Shown one piece after another: positions 15,641 to 26,100 of a DNA stretch of 64,000 bases. The notes beneath the pieces were generated by a model, which was given only the letters and a program-made list of their open reading frames with translations, had not been told where the DNA came from and made no database searches. The position numbers and the translations under genes are program-made. This DNA comes from Sphingobium sp. DEHP117 (GTDB lineage: Bacteria > Pseudomonadota > Alphaproteobacteria > Sphingomonadales > Sphingomonadaceae): the NCBI RefSeq assembly GCF_030867385.1, contig NZ_JAPFBJ010000001.1:744001-808000 (forward strand), written 5' to 3'. Position 1 is the first letter of the stretch. Every line of letters starts with the position of its first letter.

Positions 15641-18010
15641 ATGATGCAGGTATCGGCGACGGTAATGGTGGTGGCAGGCGCGGTGATGGCGCTGTGGCTC
15701 GCCGCAGCTGTTTACGTGCTCGTCACGGGCCTGAAGCTGCGGCGCCGTGGCCATCATCAGCGCGAGCAGGCGGACAGGCTGGCGGCGCTGCTCCAATCGG
15801 CCCCCGCCGTGCCGATGCTGATCAGACCCGATGGCCGCATCGAGGCCCCGGCGCGGCTGGCGGGCTGGCTCGGCCTTGCCGCGGTCCCTGCCTATCTCTC
15901 TGAGTTGACCAGCGAAGGAGGCTGTTTCGATGCGGCGGACAGCGCTGCGCTTTCGGCGGATATCCTCTCCGCTCAGCGCGGGGCCAAGAGCTTTTCGCGC
16001 GCAATCATGGTCCGGGGGTCCAGCCGCGCGTTGCTGGTGAAAGGCGCGCCCGCCGGGCCAGACCTCGCCAACCCTGGTGCGGCGATCCTATGGCTGTTCG
16101 ACGCGACCGAGAGCCAGACGCGCATTGCGACGCTGGAGCGCGAAGGCACGCTGCTGCACGATGCACTGGAGGCACTTTCCGGCCTGATCGAAGCTGCGCC
16201 GCTGCCGATGTGGCACAGAAGCGCCGACCTCAAGCTCAGCCTCGTCAACAGTGCCTATGTCCGTGCGGTGGAAGCGCCGAGCGCCGCCGACGTGATCGGC
16301 CAGCAGATCGAGTTATTCGAGACGATAGATGGCCTGCCGCCACCGGAAGCCGCACGCATCGCGCTGGACAAGGGCGAGGTGCTCACTCGCGTGGTGCCCG
16401 CGACGCTGGGGGGCGAGCGGCGCATGATGCAGGTGGTCGAGGTGCCGATGGGCCGCGCGGGCGTGGCGGGCTATGCCATCGACAAACAGGACTATGAGAG
16501 CGCGCGGACGGAGCAGGCGCGCACGGTCGCGTCCCAGCGCGACATGCTGGACAGGCTCACGGCGGCTGTCGCTCAATTCGGTCCGGACCGGTCGCTGGTG
16601 TTCTGGAACAAGGCATTCGTGAGCCTTTTCGCGCTGAAGCCGGAGCATCTGGTGGACCGGCCGGAGTTCGAGCGGGTGCTGGACCGCATGCGCGAGGGCG
16701 AACGCATCCCGGAGCATCGCGATTTCCCGGCGTGGCGATCGGAAAGACGGGCATGGTTCACCGCGCAAGAGGCGAGCGAGGAGAACTGGCTGCTGGCCGA
16801 TGGAACGCACCTGCGCGTCTTTGCCCAGCCGATGCCCGATGGCGGCCTGCTGCTCGTGTTCGAGGATCGGACCGAGCATATCCAGCTCTCCAGCGCGCGT
16901 GACACGCTGTTGCGCGTTCGCACCGCGACGTTCGACAGCCTGTTCGAGGGCATAGGCGTGTTCGCTGCCGATGGCCGCCTACACCTTTGGAACAACCGCT
17001 TCCGCGCGATCTGGGGCGTGGAGGAAGGGGTGCTGGCCGCGCATCCGCGTATCGACGACTTCATGACCTCGCTTGCGGGCAAGCTGGCGCGCCCGCCTCA
17101 GGCCAGCCTGGTACGAGAGCTGATGCGATCCTGCACGGTTGACCGCAAGCAACGCAACGGGCGCATTGGCTTTGCCGACGGGCGCACGTTCGATTTTGCG
17201 GCGATTCCGCTGCCTGACGGAAACGCACTGTTCACGATGCTGGACGTGACGGACAGCCGCCGGATCGAGCATGTGCTGCGTGAGCAGAATGAGGCGCTGG
17301 CTGAAGCGGACAAGGTGAAGACTGCCTTCCTCGCCAATATGAGCTATGACCTGCGCACCCCGCTCACTTCCATCGGTGGCTTCGCCGAGATGATGAAGGC
17401 TGGTTATGCGGGCGAACTGCCGGCAACGGCGCAGGAGTACGTCGGGGCGATCCTGGATTCCACGGCCAAGCTGTCCGGCCTGATCGACACGGTGCTTGAC
17501 CTGACGCAGGGAGAGGCGGGCACGCTGCCGCTGGAGCGCGAGCCGGTCGACCTCGCCGCATTTGTCGCTGCCTGCCGCGATCGCTGGGCCGCGCCCGCGA
17601 GCGCCAAGAAGATCGAGCTGGTGGCGGACATCAAACCTTCGACAGGGCGGATCATGGCCGACGAAAAGCGGCTCGCGCAGGCACTCGACAAGATCATGGA
17701 CAACGCCGTCCGCGTGGTGCCGGAAGGGGGGCGCATCTCACTGCATGCGGATGGGCAGGTGGGCGGCGCCCGTCTGATCGTGTCAGACAATGGGCCCGGC
17801 ATGGATGCCAAGAGCCAGGCCCGCGCATTTGACCGGTTCAGCCGCATGAATGACACCGGGCGCGGCGATGCGCAGGGCCTTGGCCTGCCGCTCGCCCGCC
17901 AGCTGGTGGAGGCCCACGGTGGGAGCCTTTCGCTGATTTCGGAGCCGGGAGAGGGGACCGTGTTCACAATGGAGCTGCCCCGCGGCGACCTGCCTCGGCT
18001 GGGGAAATAG
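15641..18010 (+). CDS. divL: DivL-like cell-cycle histidine-kinase homologue with Tyr at the phospho-acceptor site
   Basis: 789 residues. An N-terminal membrane segment (VVAGAVMALWLAAAVYVLV) is followed by a long PAS-containing region (about residues 50-540), a dimerisation helix and a HATPase domain. The H-box reads FLANMSYDLRTPLTSI, so the usual His is Tyr569. The ATPase part keeps the N box (DKIMDNAVRVVPEGG), DNGPGMD and GLGLPLARQLVEAHGG. Caulobacter DivL also has Tyr here and acts as a DivK-sensing allosteric partner of CckA rather than as a kinase. The position upstream of tsaE fits that orthology, which is an inference from memory. tsaE starts 5 bp after its stop. Confidence 0.8.
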   Translation: MMQVSATVMVVAGAVMALWLAAAVYVLVTGLKLRRRGHHQREQADRLAALLQSAPAVPMLIRPDGRIEAPARLAGWLGLAAVPAYLSELTSEGGCFDAADSAALSADILSAQRGAKSFSRAIMVRGSSRALLVKGAPAGPDLANPGAAILWLFDATESQTRIATLEREGTLLHDALEALSGLIEAAPLPMWHRSADLKLSLVNSAYVRAVEAPSAADVIGQQIELFETIDGLPPPEAARIALDKGEVLTRVVPATLGGERRMMQVVEVPMGRAGVAGYAIDKQDYESARTEQARTVASQRDMLDRLTAAVAQFGPDRSLVFWNKAFVSLFALKPEHLVDRPEFERVLDRMREGERIPEHRDFPAWRSERRAWFTAQEASEENWLLADGTHLRVFAQPMPDGGLLLVFEDRTEHIQLSSARDTLLRVRTATFDSLFEGIGVFAADGRLHLWNNRFRAIWGVEEGVLAAHPRIDDFMTSLAGKLARPPQASLVRELMRSCTVDRKQRNGRIGFADGRTFDFAAIPLPDGNALFTMLDVTDSRRIEHVLREQNEALAEADKVKTAFLANMSYDLRTPLTSIGGFAEMMKAGYAGELPATAQEYVGAILDSTAKLSGLIDTVLDLTQGEAGTLPLEREPVDLAAFVAACRDRWAAPASAKKIELVADIKPSTGRIMADEKRLAQALDKIMDNAVRVVPEGGRISLHADGQVGGARLIVSDNGPGMDAKSQARAFDRFSRMNDTGRGDAQGLGLPLARQLVEAHGGSLSLISEPGEGTVFTMELPRGDLPRLGK

Positions 18011-18015
18011 CCAGC

Positions 18016-18468
18016 ATGGCAGGGGTGTTCGCGCGCACCGAGGAGGAGATGCTGGGGGTAGGAGCGGCGCTGGCCGCCGTTCTGCGCGCAGGAGACATCG
18101 TTGCTCTTTCCGGCGGCTTGGGTGCGGGTAAGACGACGCTCGCACGCGGACTGCTCTCTGCCCTCGACTTGGCAGAGGAGGCGCCGAGCCCGACCTTCGC
18201 GATCGTGCAGCCCTATGCTCCGCCGGATGTGTCGTTGCCGGTCGCGCATGTGGATCTCTATCGCCTCGATGATGCCGAAGAGGTGGCAGAGCTGGGGCTG
18301 GAGGAATATCTGGCCGACGGCGCGCTGCTGATCGAATGGCCAGAACGGTTGGGGGGGCGGCTGTGGCCGGACGCGCTGCTTGTCCACATCGATTTCCACG
18401 CTGAAGGCGCGCGGCGCTTGACAGCATCCCTGCCGCCGTCTTGGAGGGACCGATGGCCGTTTCCATGA
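18016..18468 (+). CDS. tsaE: tRNA t6A biosynthesis ATPase TsaE
   Basis: 150 residues. Walker A is SGGLGAGKTTLARG (residues 32-45); EEAPSPTFAIV and HVDLYRLDDAEEVAELGLEEYL are the standard TsaE blocks, and LIEWPERL closes the domain. With TsaB, TsaC and TsaD it makes N6-threonylcarbamoyladenosine in ANN-decoding tRNAs. It starts 5 bp after divL and overlaps the start of amgK by 16 bp, so all are likely on one transcript. Confidence 0.95.
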   Translation: MAGVFARTEEEMLGVGAALAAVLRAGDIVALSGGLGAGKTTLARGLLSALDLAEEAPSPTFAIVQPYAPPDVSLPVAHVDLYRLDDAEEVAELGLEEYLADGALLIEWPERLGGRLWPDALLVHIDFHAEGARRLTASLPPSWRDRWPFP

Positions 18469-19454
18469 TTCCACCGCACGCCGCGCCTGCTTTTCTCAGC
18501 TCTGTTGGATGGGGCGGGGCGGAGATTGTGCCACTAGCGGGCGATGCCTCGTTCCGCCGTTACTTCCGTGTGGAAGATCGTACGCGCAGGGCAGTGCTGA
18601 TGGACGCGCCGCCGCCGCATGAGGATCCGAGACCGTTTCTCAAGATTGCGCGCTATCTATCTGAAAACAAGCTCGCCGCGCCGGAGATCTATGGTCAGGA
18701 CCTCGATCACGGCCTCGTGTTGCTGGAGGATTTTGGTGATGCGCGGGTGCGGGACTGGCTCGATGAGCACCCGGCGGACGAGCAGTCGATTTATGCCCGC
18801 GCTGTTGCCTTGCTCGCGGACCTGCATAAGGCCCCGGCAGCAGCGGCTCCACCCTATGATCGCGCGGCCTACAACCGCGAACTGGACTTGCTGACCGAAT
18901 GGTATTGCCCGGCGATGGGCCTCCACGCGGACCTGCCCGGCTATCGCGCCGCATGGGATGCGGTGCTGCCCATTGTCGAACATGATAAGGCCCCGCGCGT
19001 CACCGTATTGCGCGATTATCATGCCGAGAACATCATGCTGATCGAGGGGCGGCCCGAGAGCCACAATCTCGGCCTGCTCGATTTTCAGGACGCGTTGATC
19101 GGTCATCCGGCCTATGACCTCGTGTCGCTGTTGCAGGATGCGCGGCGCGACGTTTCGCCTGAGCTCGAGGCCGCAATGCTTGCGCATTACAAGGCGCTCG
19201 CGCAGCCGGGCGAGGGCTTCGATGCTGCCTATGCAGTGCTGGGTGCTCAGCGCAACGCCAAGATCATCGGTATTTTTACGCGCCTGTGGAAGCGCGACGG
19301 CAAGCCGCGCTATCTCTCTTTCCTGCCGCGCATGTGGGGCCTGCTGGAGCGCGATCTGGCGCATCCCGCGCTGGCGCCTGTGAGAGAGTGGTTCGCTCGC
19401 AATATCCCAGCCGAGGTGCGCGCCCGTTCGCCGGAGAAGCAGGCCGCCGCATGA
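18453..19454 (+). CDS. amgK: N-acetylmuramate/N-acetylglucosamine kinase AmgK
   Basis: 333 residues with an aminoglycoside-phosphotransferase-like fold: GDASFRRYFRV near the N-terminus, LLEDFGD hinge, VLRDYHAENIML catalytic loop and LLDFQDALIGHPAYDL metal-binding segment. AmgK phosphorylates the anomeric position of MurNAc (and GlcNAc) in the recycling route that bypasses GlcN6P. The neighbour murU, the next enzyme of that route, supports this over a generic phosphotransferase. GGAGGG at 18443-18448 places the start at ATG 18453 instead of TTG 18441. The end overlaps murU as ATGA. Confidence 0.92.
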   Translation: MAVSMIPPHAAPAFLSSVGWGGAEIVPLAGDASFRRYFRVEDRTRRAVLMDAPPPHEDPRPFLKIARYLSENKLAAPEIYGQDLDHGLVLLEDFGDARVRDWLDEHPADEQSIYARAVALLADLHKAPAAAAPPYDRAAYNRELDLLTEWYCPAMGLHADLPGYRAAWDAVLPIVEHDKAPRVTVLRDYHAENIMLIEGRPESHNLGLLDFQDALIGHPAYDLVSLLQDARRDVSPELEAAMLAHYKALAQPGEGFDAAYAVLGAQRNAKIIGIFTRLWKRDGKPRYLSFLPRMWGLLERDLAHPALAPVREWFARNIPAEVRARSPEKQAAA

Positions 19455-20170
19455 GCACCAGGCTCACGACCGCGATGCTGATGGCGGCGGGGCTTGGCAA
19501 GCGGATGCGCCCCCTGACCGCCACCCGGCCCAAACCGCTGGTGCGCGTGGCGGGCAAGGCGCTGATCGACCATGCGCTCGACAAGATCGAAGGGGCGGGC
19601 ATCGGGCGCATCGTCGTCAACGTCCATTATCTGCCGGACAGCATCATTGCGCATCTCAAGGCGAGGCGGAGCCCGGCCGAATATCTGGTCTCTGATGAGC
19701 GGGGACGGCTGCTGGAAACCGGCGGCGGCCTGATGAAGGCGGCGCATTTGCTGGGCGATACGCCGTTTCTGTGCGCCAACAGCGACAATCTGTGGGTGGA
19801 TGGGCCGCGTGACTCGATCCTGATGCTGGCGGAGCTGTGGGACGACGCGAAGATGGACGCGCTGCTGCTGATGATTCCCCATGCGCGCGCCACCTGTCAC
19901 AATGGCCCCGGTGACTTTCACATGGCACCGGACGGGCGGCTTTCCCGCCGCAAGCCGGGTCATGTTGCGCCGTTCGTCTATACCGGCGTGCAGATTCTCT
20001 CACCGCGCCTGCTTGTCGACCCGCCGGGCGAGGTGTTTTCGACCAATATCTTCTGGGACCGGGCGATGGCGGCAGGCCGGCTTTATGGTGCCTCTCACCC
20101 CGGCCTGTGGTTCGATGTCGGCACACCGCAGGCGATCCCCGTAGTCGAGGGCGTGCTGGGTCGTGGCTGA
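19451..20170 (+). CDS. murU: N-acetylmuramate alpha-1-phosphate uridylyltransferase MurU
   Basis: 239 residues, a nucleotidyltransferase. The N-terminal signature AAGLGKRMRPLTATRPKPLV includes the catalytic Arg/Lys loop, LCANSDNLWVDG has the metal-binding Asp, and WFDVGTPQ closes the domain. MurU converts MurNAc-1-P and UTP to UDP-MurNAc, the step after AmgK, giving fosfomycin-insensitive peptidoglycan recycling. It overlaps amgK by 4 bp and addB by 8 bp. Confidence 0.92.
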   Translation: MSTRLTTAMLMAAGLGKRMRPLTATRPKPLVRVAGKALIDHALDKIEGAGIGRIVVNVHYLPDSIIAHLKARRSPAEYLVSDERGRLLETGGGLMKAAHLLGDTPFLCANSDNLWVDGPRDSILMLAELWDDAKMDALLLMIPHARATCHNGPGDFHMAPDGRLSRRKPGHVAPFVYTGVQILSPRLLVDPPGEVFSTNIFWDRAMAAGRLYGASHPGLWFDVGTPQAIPVVEGVLGRG

Positions 20171-23153
20171 GGGCGTCCGGCCCGCTATCCATACCATACC
20201 GGCACACCGGTCTTTTGCGGATGCGCTCGCCACCGGGATCATCGCGCGACATGGCAAGGACGTGCTGGCGCTGGCGCGCGGCATCGTGCTGCTGCCCAAC
20301 AACCGCGCGGTGCGGGCGCTGAGCGACGCATTCGTGCGCGCATCGGGCGGCGGGCTGCTGATGCCTCGCCTCGTGCCGATCGGTGATGAGGAGCTGGGCG
20401 AGCGGCTGGGCAGCGCGCTCGACCCCATAGGAGCGGGCGCGGACATTCCGCCCGCCATCCCGACGATGGATAGGCAGATGATCCTCGCCCGGCTGGTGAG
20501 CCAGGTGCGCGCCGAACATCGCCAGCCAGTCGACGCCGGGGAGGCGATGCGGCTGGGGCAGGCATTGGGCGCGACGATAGACCAGCTTCATGTCGCACAG
20601 GTCAACCCGCGCGCCTTGGCCGAGCTTGACCTTGACGATGTGCTGTCCGGCCACTGGAACGCTTCGCTACGGCTGCCCGAAATATTGCTGGACCGGTGGC
20701 CTGACGAACTCGCGCGGCTCGGCATGATCGATCTGGCGGACAGGCGCAACCGGCTGCTCGGCCATGTCGCGCGGCGCTGGCGCGAGGCGCCGCCCGCCGG
20801 GTTCGTGATCGCGGCGGGCATCGCCACGTCCGCACCCGCCATCTGCGCAGTGCTGCGCACGGTGGCGTTCATGCCCGGCGGAGATGTTGTGCTCTCCGCG
20901 CTCGACCAGCATATGAGCGGGGACGAGTGGGACAGCATCGGTCCGTTCGAGCCTGATCCGGTTACCGGCCGCCGCCCACGCGCCGAGGAAAGCCACCCCC
21001 AATATCAGCTAAAGATGATGCTCGATCGCATCGGCGTCGCGCGGGACGAGGTGGCGTTGTGGCGCTGGGGCGGCGGGCACGACGCCCGCGCGGCCCGCAG
21101 CCGCAACATCTCCAACGCCATGCTGCCGCCGGTACATACGACCAAGTGGCGCGGGCTGAAGGCCGATGAGCGCACGCTGAACGGGGTGCGCCTGCTTGAA
21201 GCCGCCACCCCGGCACATGAGGCTCAGGCAATCGCACTCCTTCTGCGCGAGGCGATGGAGGAACCGGGGCGCACCGCGGCGCTGGTGACGCCGGACCGAG
21301 AACTGGCGACCCGTGTCTCGGCGCATCTGGCGCGCTGGGGCATCGTGGCGGACGACAGTGCGGGGCAGGCGCTTCACCTTACCCCGCCGGGTGCGCTTGT
21401 GTTGGCACTGGCACGTATGGCGGCAGAGCGCTTTGCGCCGGTGCCGCTGCTTGACCTTTTGAAGCATCCGCTGGTGCGCAAGGGCGAAGGGCGGGTCGCG
21501 TGGCTGGAGGAGGTGCGAGGGCTGGATCTGCTGCTGCGGGGGCCACGGCCTGGCCCGGGCACGGCAGGGTTGAAGGCATTGCTCGCGCCGAGAGCCGATG
21601 ACCGTCAGGCGAAACTGCGCGCGCATGTTGCCGAGTGGTGGGCGCGCGAAGCTGCGCTATTTGCGCCGCTCGATGCGTTGGCCGACGGTCCGCCGGGGCC
21701 GATGCTGGCCCTGATCCGCGAAATTGCTTCTGCGCTCACCGGCGACCAAATCTGGGCGGGATATCAGGGTCGGGCGCTGGCGGAACGCTTCGCGGAGATG
21801 GAGCGTGGGGCGGCGCATGGCCCGCCAATGGTTGAGGTGCGCGCGTTGCCCGATCTGTTGGAGCGGATATTGGAGCAATGCGCTGTGCGTCCGCCGCAGG
21901 GTGGCCATCCGCGTATCGCTATCTATGGCCTGCTTGAGGCGCGGCTTCAGCAGGCGGACCTGATGATCCTTGCCGGGTTAAACGAAGGCACCTGGCCGGG
22001 CCTGCCCGCGCCTGATCCGTGGCTCGCCCCGCGAATCCGGCAGGAGCTGGGTCTGCCCGGGGTGGAGCAGCGCATCGGCCTTGCCGCACATGACTTTGCC
22101 TCGGCGCTCGGCGCCCCGGATGTGGTGATCAGCCGATCTCGCCGTGCGGGCAACGCGCCCGCCATCGCCTCGCGCTTCTGGTTGCGGCTGGAGGCGATTG
22201 CGGGTGAGAACCTGCGCCATGCGCATGATCCGCTGCGCTGGGCCGATGCGCTGGACGATCCGGGTGCGGTGAAGCCATCGCTGCGCCCGAATCCGTGCCC
22301 GCCGCTGGCCCTGCGACCCGATGCGCTGGCGGTGACGCAGGCTGACAGGCTGGCGGCGGACCCCTACGCCTTCTATGCCGGGCGCATCCTGCGCCTGCAG
22401 AAGCTGGAAAGGGTGGATGCCGACCCAGGCGCGGCGTGGCGCGGTACGCTTGTCCACAAGGTGCTGGAGCTGTGGTTTCGCGAAGACAAGTGCGACCCGG
22501 CACGATTGGAGGCGCGCACGGCCGAGATGGTGGGCGGCATCGGCTCTCATCCGATCGTCCGCGCGCTGTGGCTGCCGCGCGTTATGGAGTCGGTGCGCTG
22601 GCTCGGCGCGCAGGTGGCGCAAGATGCAGAGCAGGGGCGGCATATCATCGCGGTCGAGACCAGGGGCGCGATTACGCTCGGCGGCATCGGTTTGAGCGGC
22701 ACGGCCGACAGGATCGACCGGCTTGCCGACGGCAGCCTTGCCATAGTCGACTACAAGACCGGCAAGCCGCCCGGCCCGGCGCAGGTCAAGGCGGGTTTTG
22801 CGCTTCAGCTTGGCCTGCTCGGCGCAATTGCGCGCGAGGGGGGCTTTGGCGAAGCCAAGGCAGGCGGCGAGGTCTGCGCCTTCGAATATTGGTCACTGGC
22901 CAAGGGGCGTTACGGCTTCGGTTATCGGTCCAGCCCGGTGAAGCCCGGTGGCACTGACAAGGTTGTGGCCACGGAGCAGCTTGTCGATCATGCGCGCGCG
23001 TATTTCCTGGCGGCGGCGGAGAAATGGCTGACCGGCGAGGAACCGTTCACCGCGCAGCTGAACCCCGACCTGCCCGGCTATGGTGACTATGACCAGCTGA
23101 TGCGGCTGGAGGAATGGTATGGTCGCGCGGACAGCCAGGAGGACGCGGCATGA
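20163..23153 (+). CDS. addB: Double-strand break repair protein AddB
   Basis: 996 residues from a GTG start inside the end of murU. It is the second subunit of the AddAB helicase-nuclease that resects double-strand breaks. The C-terminal PD-(D/E)XK nuclease domain is visible: GTLVHKVLELWF, then GLSGTADRIDRLADGSLAIV and DYKTGKPPGPAQVKAG. The N-terminal part has the inactivated helicase fold of alphaproteobacterial AddB, with LPNNRAVRAL in place of a clean Walker A. It overlaps addA by 4 bp (ATGA). Confidence 0.94.
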   Translation: MAEGVRPAIHTIPAHRSFADALATGIIARHGKDVLALARGIVLLPNNRAVRALSDAFVRASGGGLLMPRLVPIGDEELGERLGSALDPIGAGADIPPAIPTMDRQMILARLVSQVRAEHRQPVDAGEAMRLGQALGATIDQLHVAQVNPRALAELDLDDVLSGHWNASLRLPEILLDRWPDELARLGMIDLADRRNRLLGHVARRWREAPPAGFVIAAGIATSAPAICAVLRTVAFMPGGDVVLSALDQHMSGDEWDSIGPFEPDPVTGRRPRAEESHPQYQLKMMLDRIGVARDEVALWRWGGGHDARAARSRNISNAMLPPVHTTKWRGLKADERTLNGVRLLEAATPAHEAQAIALLLREAMEEPGRTAALVTPDRELATRVSAHLARWGIVADDSAGQALHLTPPGALVLALARMAAERFAPVPLLDLLKHPLVRKGEGRVAWLEEVRGLDLLLRGPRPGPGTAGLKALLAPRADDRQAKLRAHVAEWWAREAALFAPLDALADGPPGPMLALIREIASALTGDQIWAGYQGRALAERFAEMERGAAHGPPMVEVRALPDLLERILEQCAVRPPQGGHPRIAIYGLLEARLQQADLMILAGLNEGTWPGLPAPDPWLAPRIRQELGLPGVEQRIGLAAHDFASALGAPDVVISRSRRAGNAPAIASRFWLRLEAIAGENLRHAHDPLRWADALDDPGAVKPSLRPNPCPPLALRPDALAVTQADRLAADPYAFYAGRILRLQKLERVDADPGAAWRGTLVHKVLELWFREDKCDPARLEARTAEMVGGIGSHPIVRALWLPRVMESVRWLGAQVAQDAEQGRHIIAVETRGAITLGGIGLSGTADRIDRLADGSLAIVDYKTGKPPGPAQVKAGFALQLGLLGAIAREGGFGEAKAGGEVCAFEYWSLAKGRYGFGYRSSPVKPGGTDKVVATEQLVDHARAYFLAAAEKWLTGEEPFTAQLNPDLPGYGDYDQLMRLEEWYGRADSQEDAA

Positions 23154-26100
23154 GCCGGGGGGCTGTGGGATTGCTGCCGCTCAAAGGTGCGCAGGCGCGC
23201 GCCGCCGCTCCGCAAGCGCATGTCTGGCTCTCCGCTTCGGCGGGTACGGGCAAGACGCATGTTCTGACCGCGCGGGTTTTCCGCCTGCTGCTGGGCGGGG
23301 TGGACCCGGAACATATTCTCTGTCTCACCTTCACCAAGGCGGGTGCGTCCGAGATGGCGGAGCGGGTGCACGCGCGCCTCGCCGCATGGGTGCAGATGAG
23401 CGACGCCGACCTTGCGGCGGACCTCCATGCGCTGGGTGAGGACATCAGCCCTCCGGTGCGCGAGCGGGCGAGGCGGCTGTTCGCGCGCGTGCTGGAGGCG
23501 ACGGGCGGCGGCCTCGCGATCCAGACGATTCACAGCTTTTGTCAGCGCCTGCTCGCTTCCTTTCCGCTGGAGGCCGGACTGGTGCCGGGCTTTCGCGCGC
23601 TGGAGGAAGGCGAACAGCAGCAGTTGGCGCGCCTCGCGCTGGAGGAACTGGTCGTAGATGCCGAGGCGCAGGGGGATGAAGCGCTGATCGATGCGCTGCA
23701 TGCGCTGGCGCTGCGGCTGGGCGAGGCGGGGGCGGAGCGTTACCTCCATCGCTGCGCGCGCGCGCATGACGCCTTTGCCGGTCTGCCCGACGATCTGCGC
23801 GGCTGGTTGTTCGCGGCGCTCGATCTGCCAGAAGGGGACATTGAGGAGGCGATTGCCGCAGCGTGCATGGACGAGGCGATCGACGGTGCGGGGCTCAGGC
23901 GGCTCGCCAAAGCGAACGCGGACTGGGGTACGAAAACCGGGCTGGGTTATGCCGATTGCATCGCCGCATGGCTGGGCGCAGCGCCGCCTGTTCGTGCGGC
24001 CACGCTGGACGATCTCGGCAAATGCTTTTTGACGGGCAAAGGTGAGCCGCGCGCGGTATCGGCAGGACAGATCAAGGCGGATGAAGAATATCAAAATCTT
24101 GCATCCGATATTTGCGGTTGGATATCAGAACTTATCGCGCTCCGCACCCGCGCAGCCTATGCGGATGCAGTGGCGCAGGCGCTGGTGGCCGGGCGCGCTT
24201 ATGCCCGGGCTTATGAAGCGGCAAAGCGGCGGACGGGCGCTGTCGATTTCGACGACCTGATCGCCCACGGCGCGGCGCTGCTGGGCAGCGACGGGATTGC
24301 CGACTGGATCCGCTACAAGCTTGATGCGCGGATCGACCATATCCTTGTCGATGAGGCGCAGGATACCAACAGCCGCCAGTGGACGATCATCAACGCGCTG
24401 GTCGACGAATTCTTCAGCGGTGAGGGCGCGCGCGGCGAGCGACTGCGCACCCTGTTTACAGTGGGTGACTTCAAGCAGGCGATCTTCGGCTTTCAGGGTA
24501 CCAGCCCTCGTGCATTTGCCGAGGCGCGCGATCATTTCCGCGCGCGTGCCTATGCGGCGGAGCACATATTCCATGATCTGTCGCTGGACGAGAGCTTCCG
24601 TTCGACCCCGGCAGTGCTGGAGGCTGTGGACGCCTGCGTGGAGGAGATCGGGCCGGAAGCTTTGGGCCTGCCGCCAGGCGCTGTGCATCATGAAAGCCGC
24701 AATCGCTATCCGGGCCGGGTCGCGCTCTGGAAGCCGGTCAGCGCGGTGCCGATGGAAGGCGATGCGGCCGAGGACGACGAGGCGGAAGGCGCGGAGGACT
24801 GGCTTTCCGATCAGGACCGGCTGCTTGCCGAACGCATCGCGCGGCAGATCAGAGGGTGGATAGCAGGCGGCATGATGCTCGCGTCCAAGGGGCGGCCGGT
24901 ACAGGCAGGCGACATCATGATCCTGCTGCGCAAACGCGGTGATTTGGCGCGGCTGATCGTGGCGCGGCTCTATGAGGCCGGGGTACCGGTGGCGGGCGTG
25001 GACAGGTTGCGGCTGCAGGCGCCGCTGGGGGTGCAGGACTTGATGGCGGCGCTGCGCTTTGCTGCCCAGCCGGAGGATGACCTGAACCTCGCGTGTCTGC
25101 TCGTCTCGCCGCTGATCGGCTGGACGCAAGACGAACTCTGGCAGCGCGCGGCGCCGCGCAAGGGTAGCCTGTGGCGGCACCTGCGAGAGAGCGGAACTGC
25201 GCCCGCTGACGATATGTCGGCGCTTTATGAAATTCTGGCCCGCGCGGATTTCATTACGCCTTACCGCCTGCTCGAGCATATCCTCTCCGGCCCGATGCAG
25301 GGGCGGCGCAGGCTGGTTGGGCGGCTGGGGGCGCAGGCGCTGGACAGCATCGAGGAGCTGCTCAACGCCGCGCTGCGCCACGAACAGCAGGAGGTGCCCT
25401 CGCTCCAGCAATTCATCGACTGGTTCGACCGCGAAGAGGGCGACATCAAGCGCGAGAGCGAGGGCGGGGGAGGCGCGGTGCGCATACTCACCGTCCATGG
25501 GGCGAAGGGGTTGCAGGCGCCGGTGGTGATACTCGCCGATGCCTGCGCAGACCCGGAGGCGGCGCAGCGGCGCGAGGCGCTGGATATTCCATTGGGGGAC
25601 GGCACCTCGCTGCCCGTGCTGCCGCCGCGCCGGGCAGAGCGGTGGGGCAGAATCGAAGATGCCGCCTTCATCGCCGACGCAACCGAGCGTCAGGAACATT
25701 GGCGGCTCCTCTATGTCGCGATGACCCGTGCCGAAGAGCAGCTTTACGTCACCGGGGCATTGGGTCCACGCGCCAAGGGCAAGATTGCCGAGGCGAGCTG
25801 GTATGCCTGCGCAGAGCGGGGGCTGGCGGCTCTGGGTGCGCAGTGGGGGGAGGAGGGCGATTGGGGGGCGACACTCGAGTGGTCCGGGTCGGAAGCGCTT
25901 GCGCCCAAAGCAGCCCCTGCCCAAGCGGCGCGCGCCGTGCCGCCTCTCACGCCGCTGCCCGAATGGGCGCGCCAGGCCGCACCGGCCGAGTCGCGACCGT
26001 CGCGCCCGCTTGCGCCGACCGCCCCGGGGGACGACGATCTACCCATGCCGCCGCCATCGACCGCGATGCAGGCGGCGGCCCTGCGCGGGCAATTGCTTCA

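Noticed and set aside
24125..25924. 599-codon minus-strand open frame opposite addA
   Set aside because: Shadow of addA; composition is rich in Arg, Gln and His with no recognisable domain.
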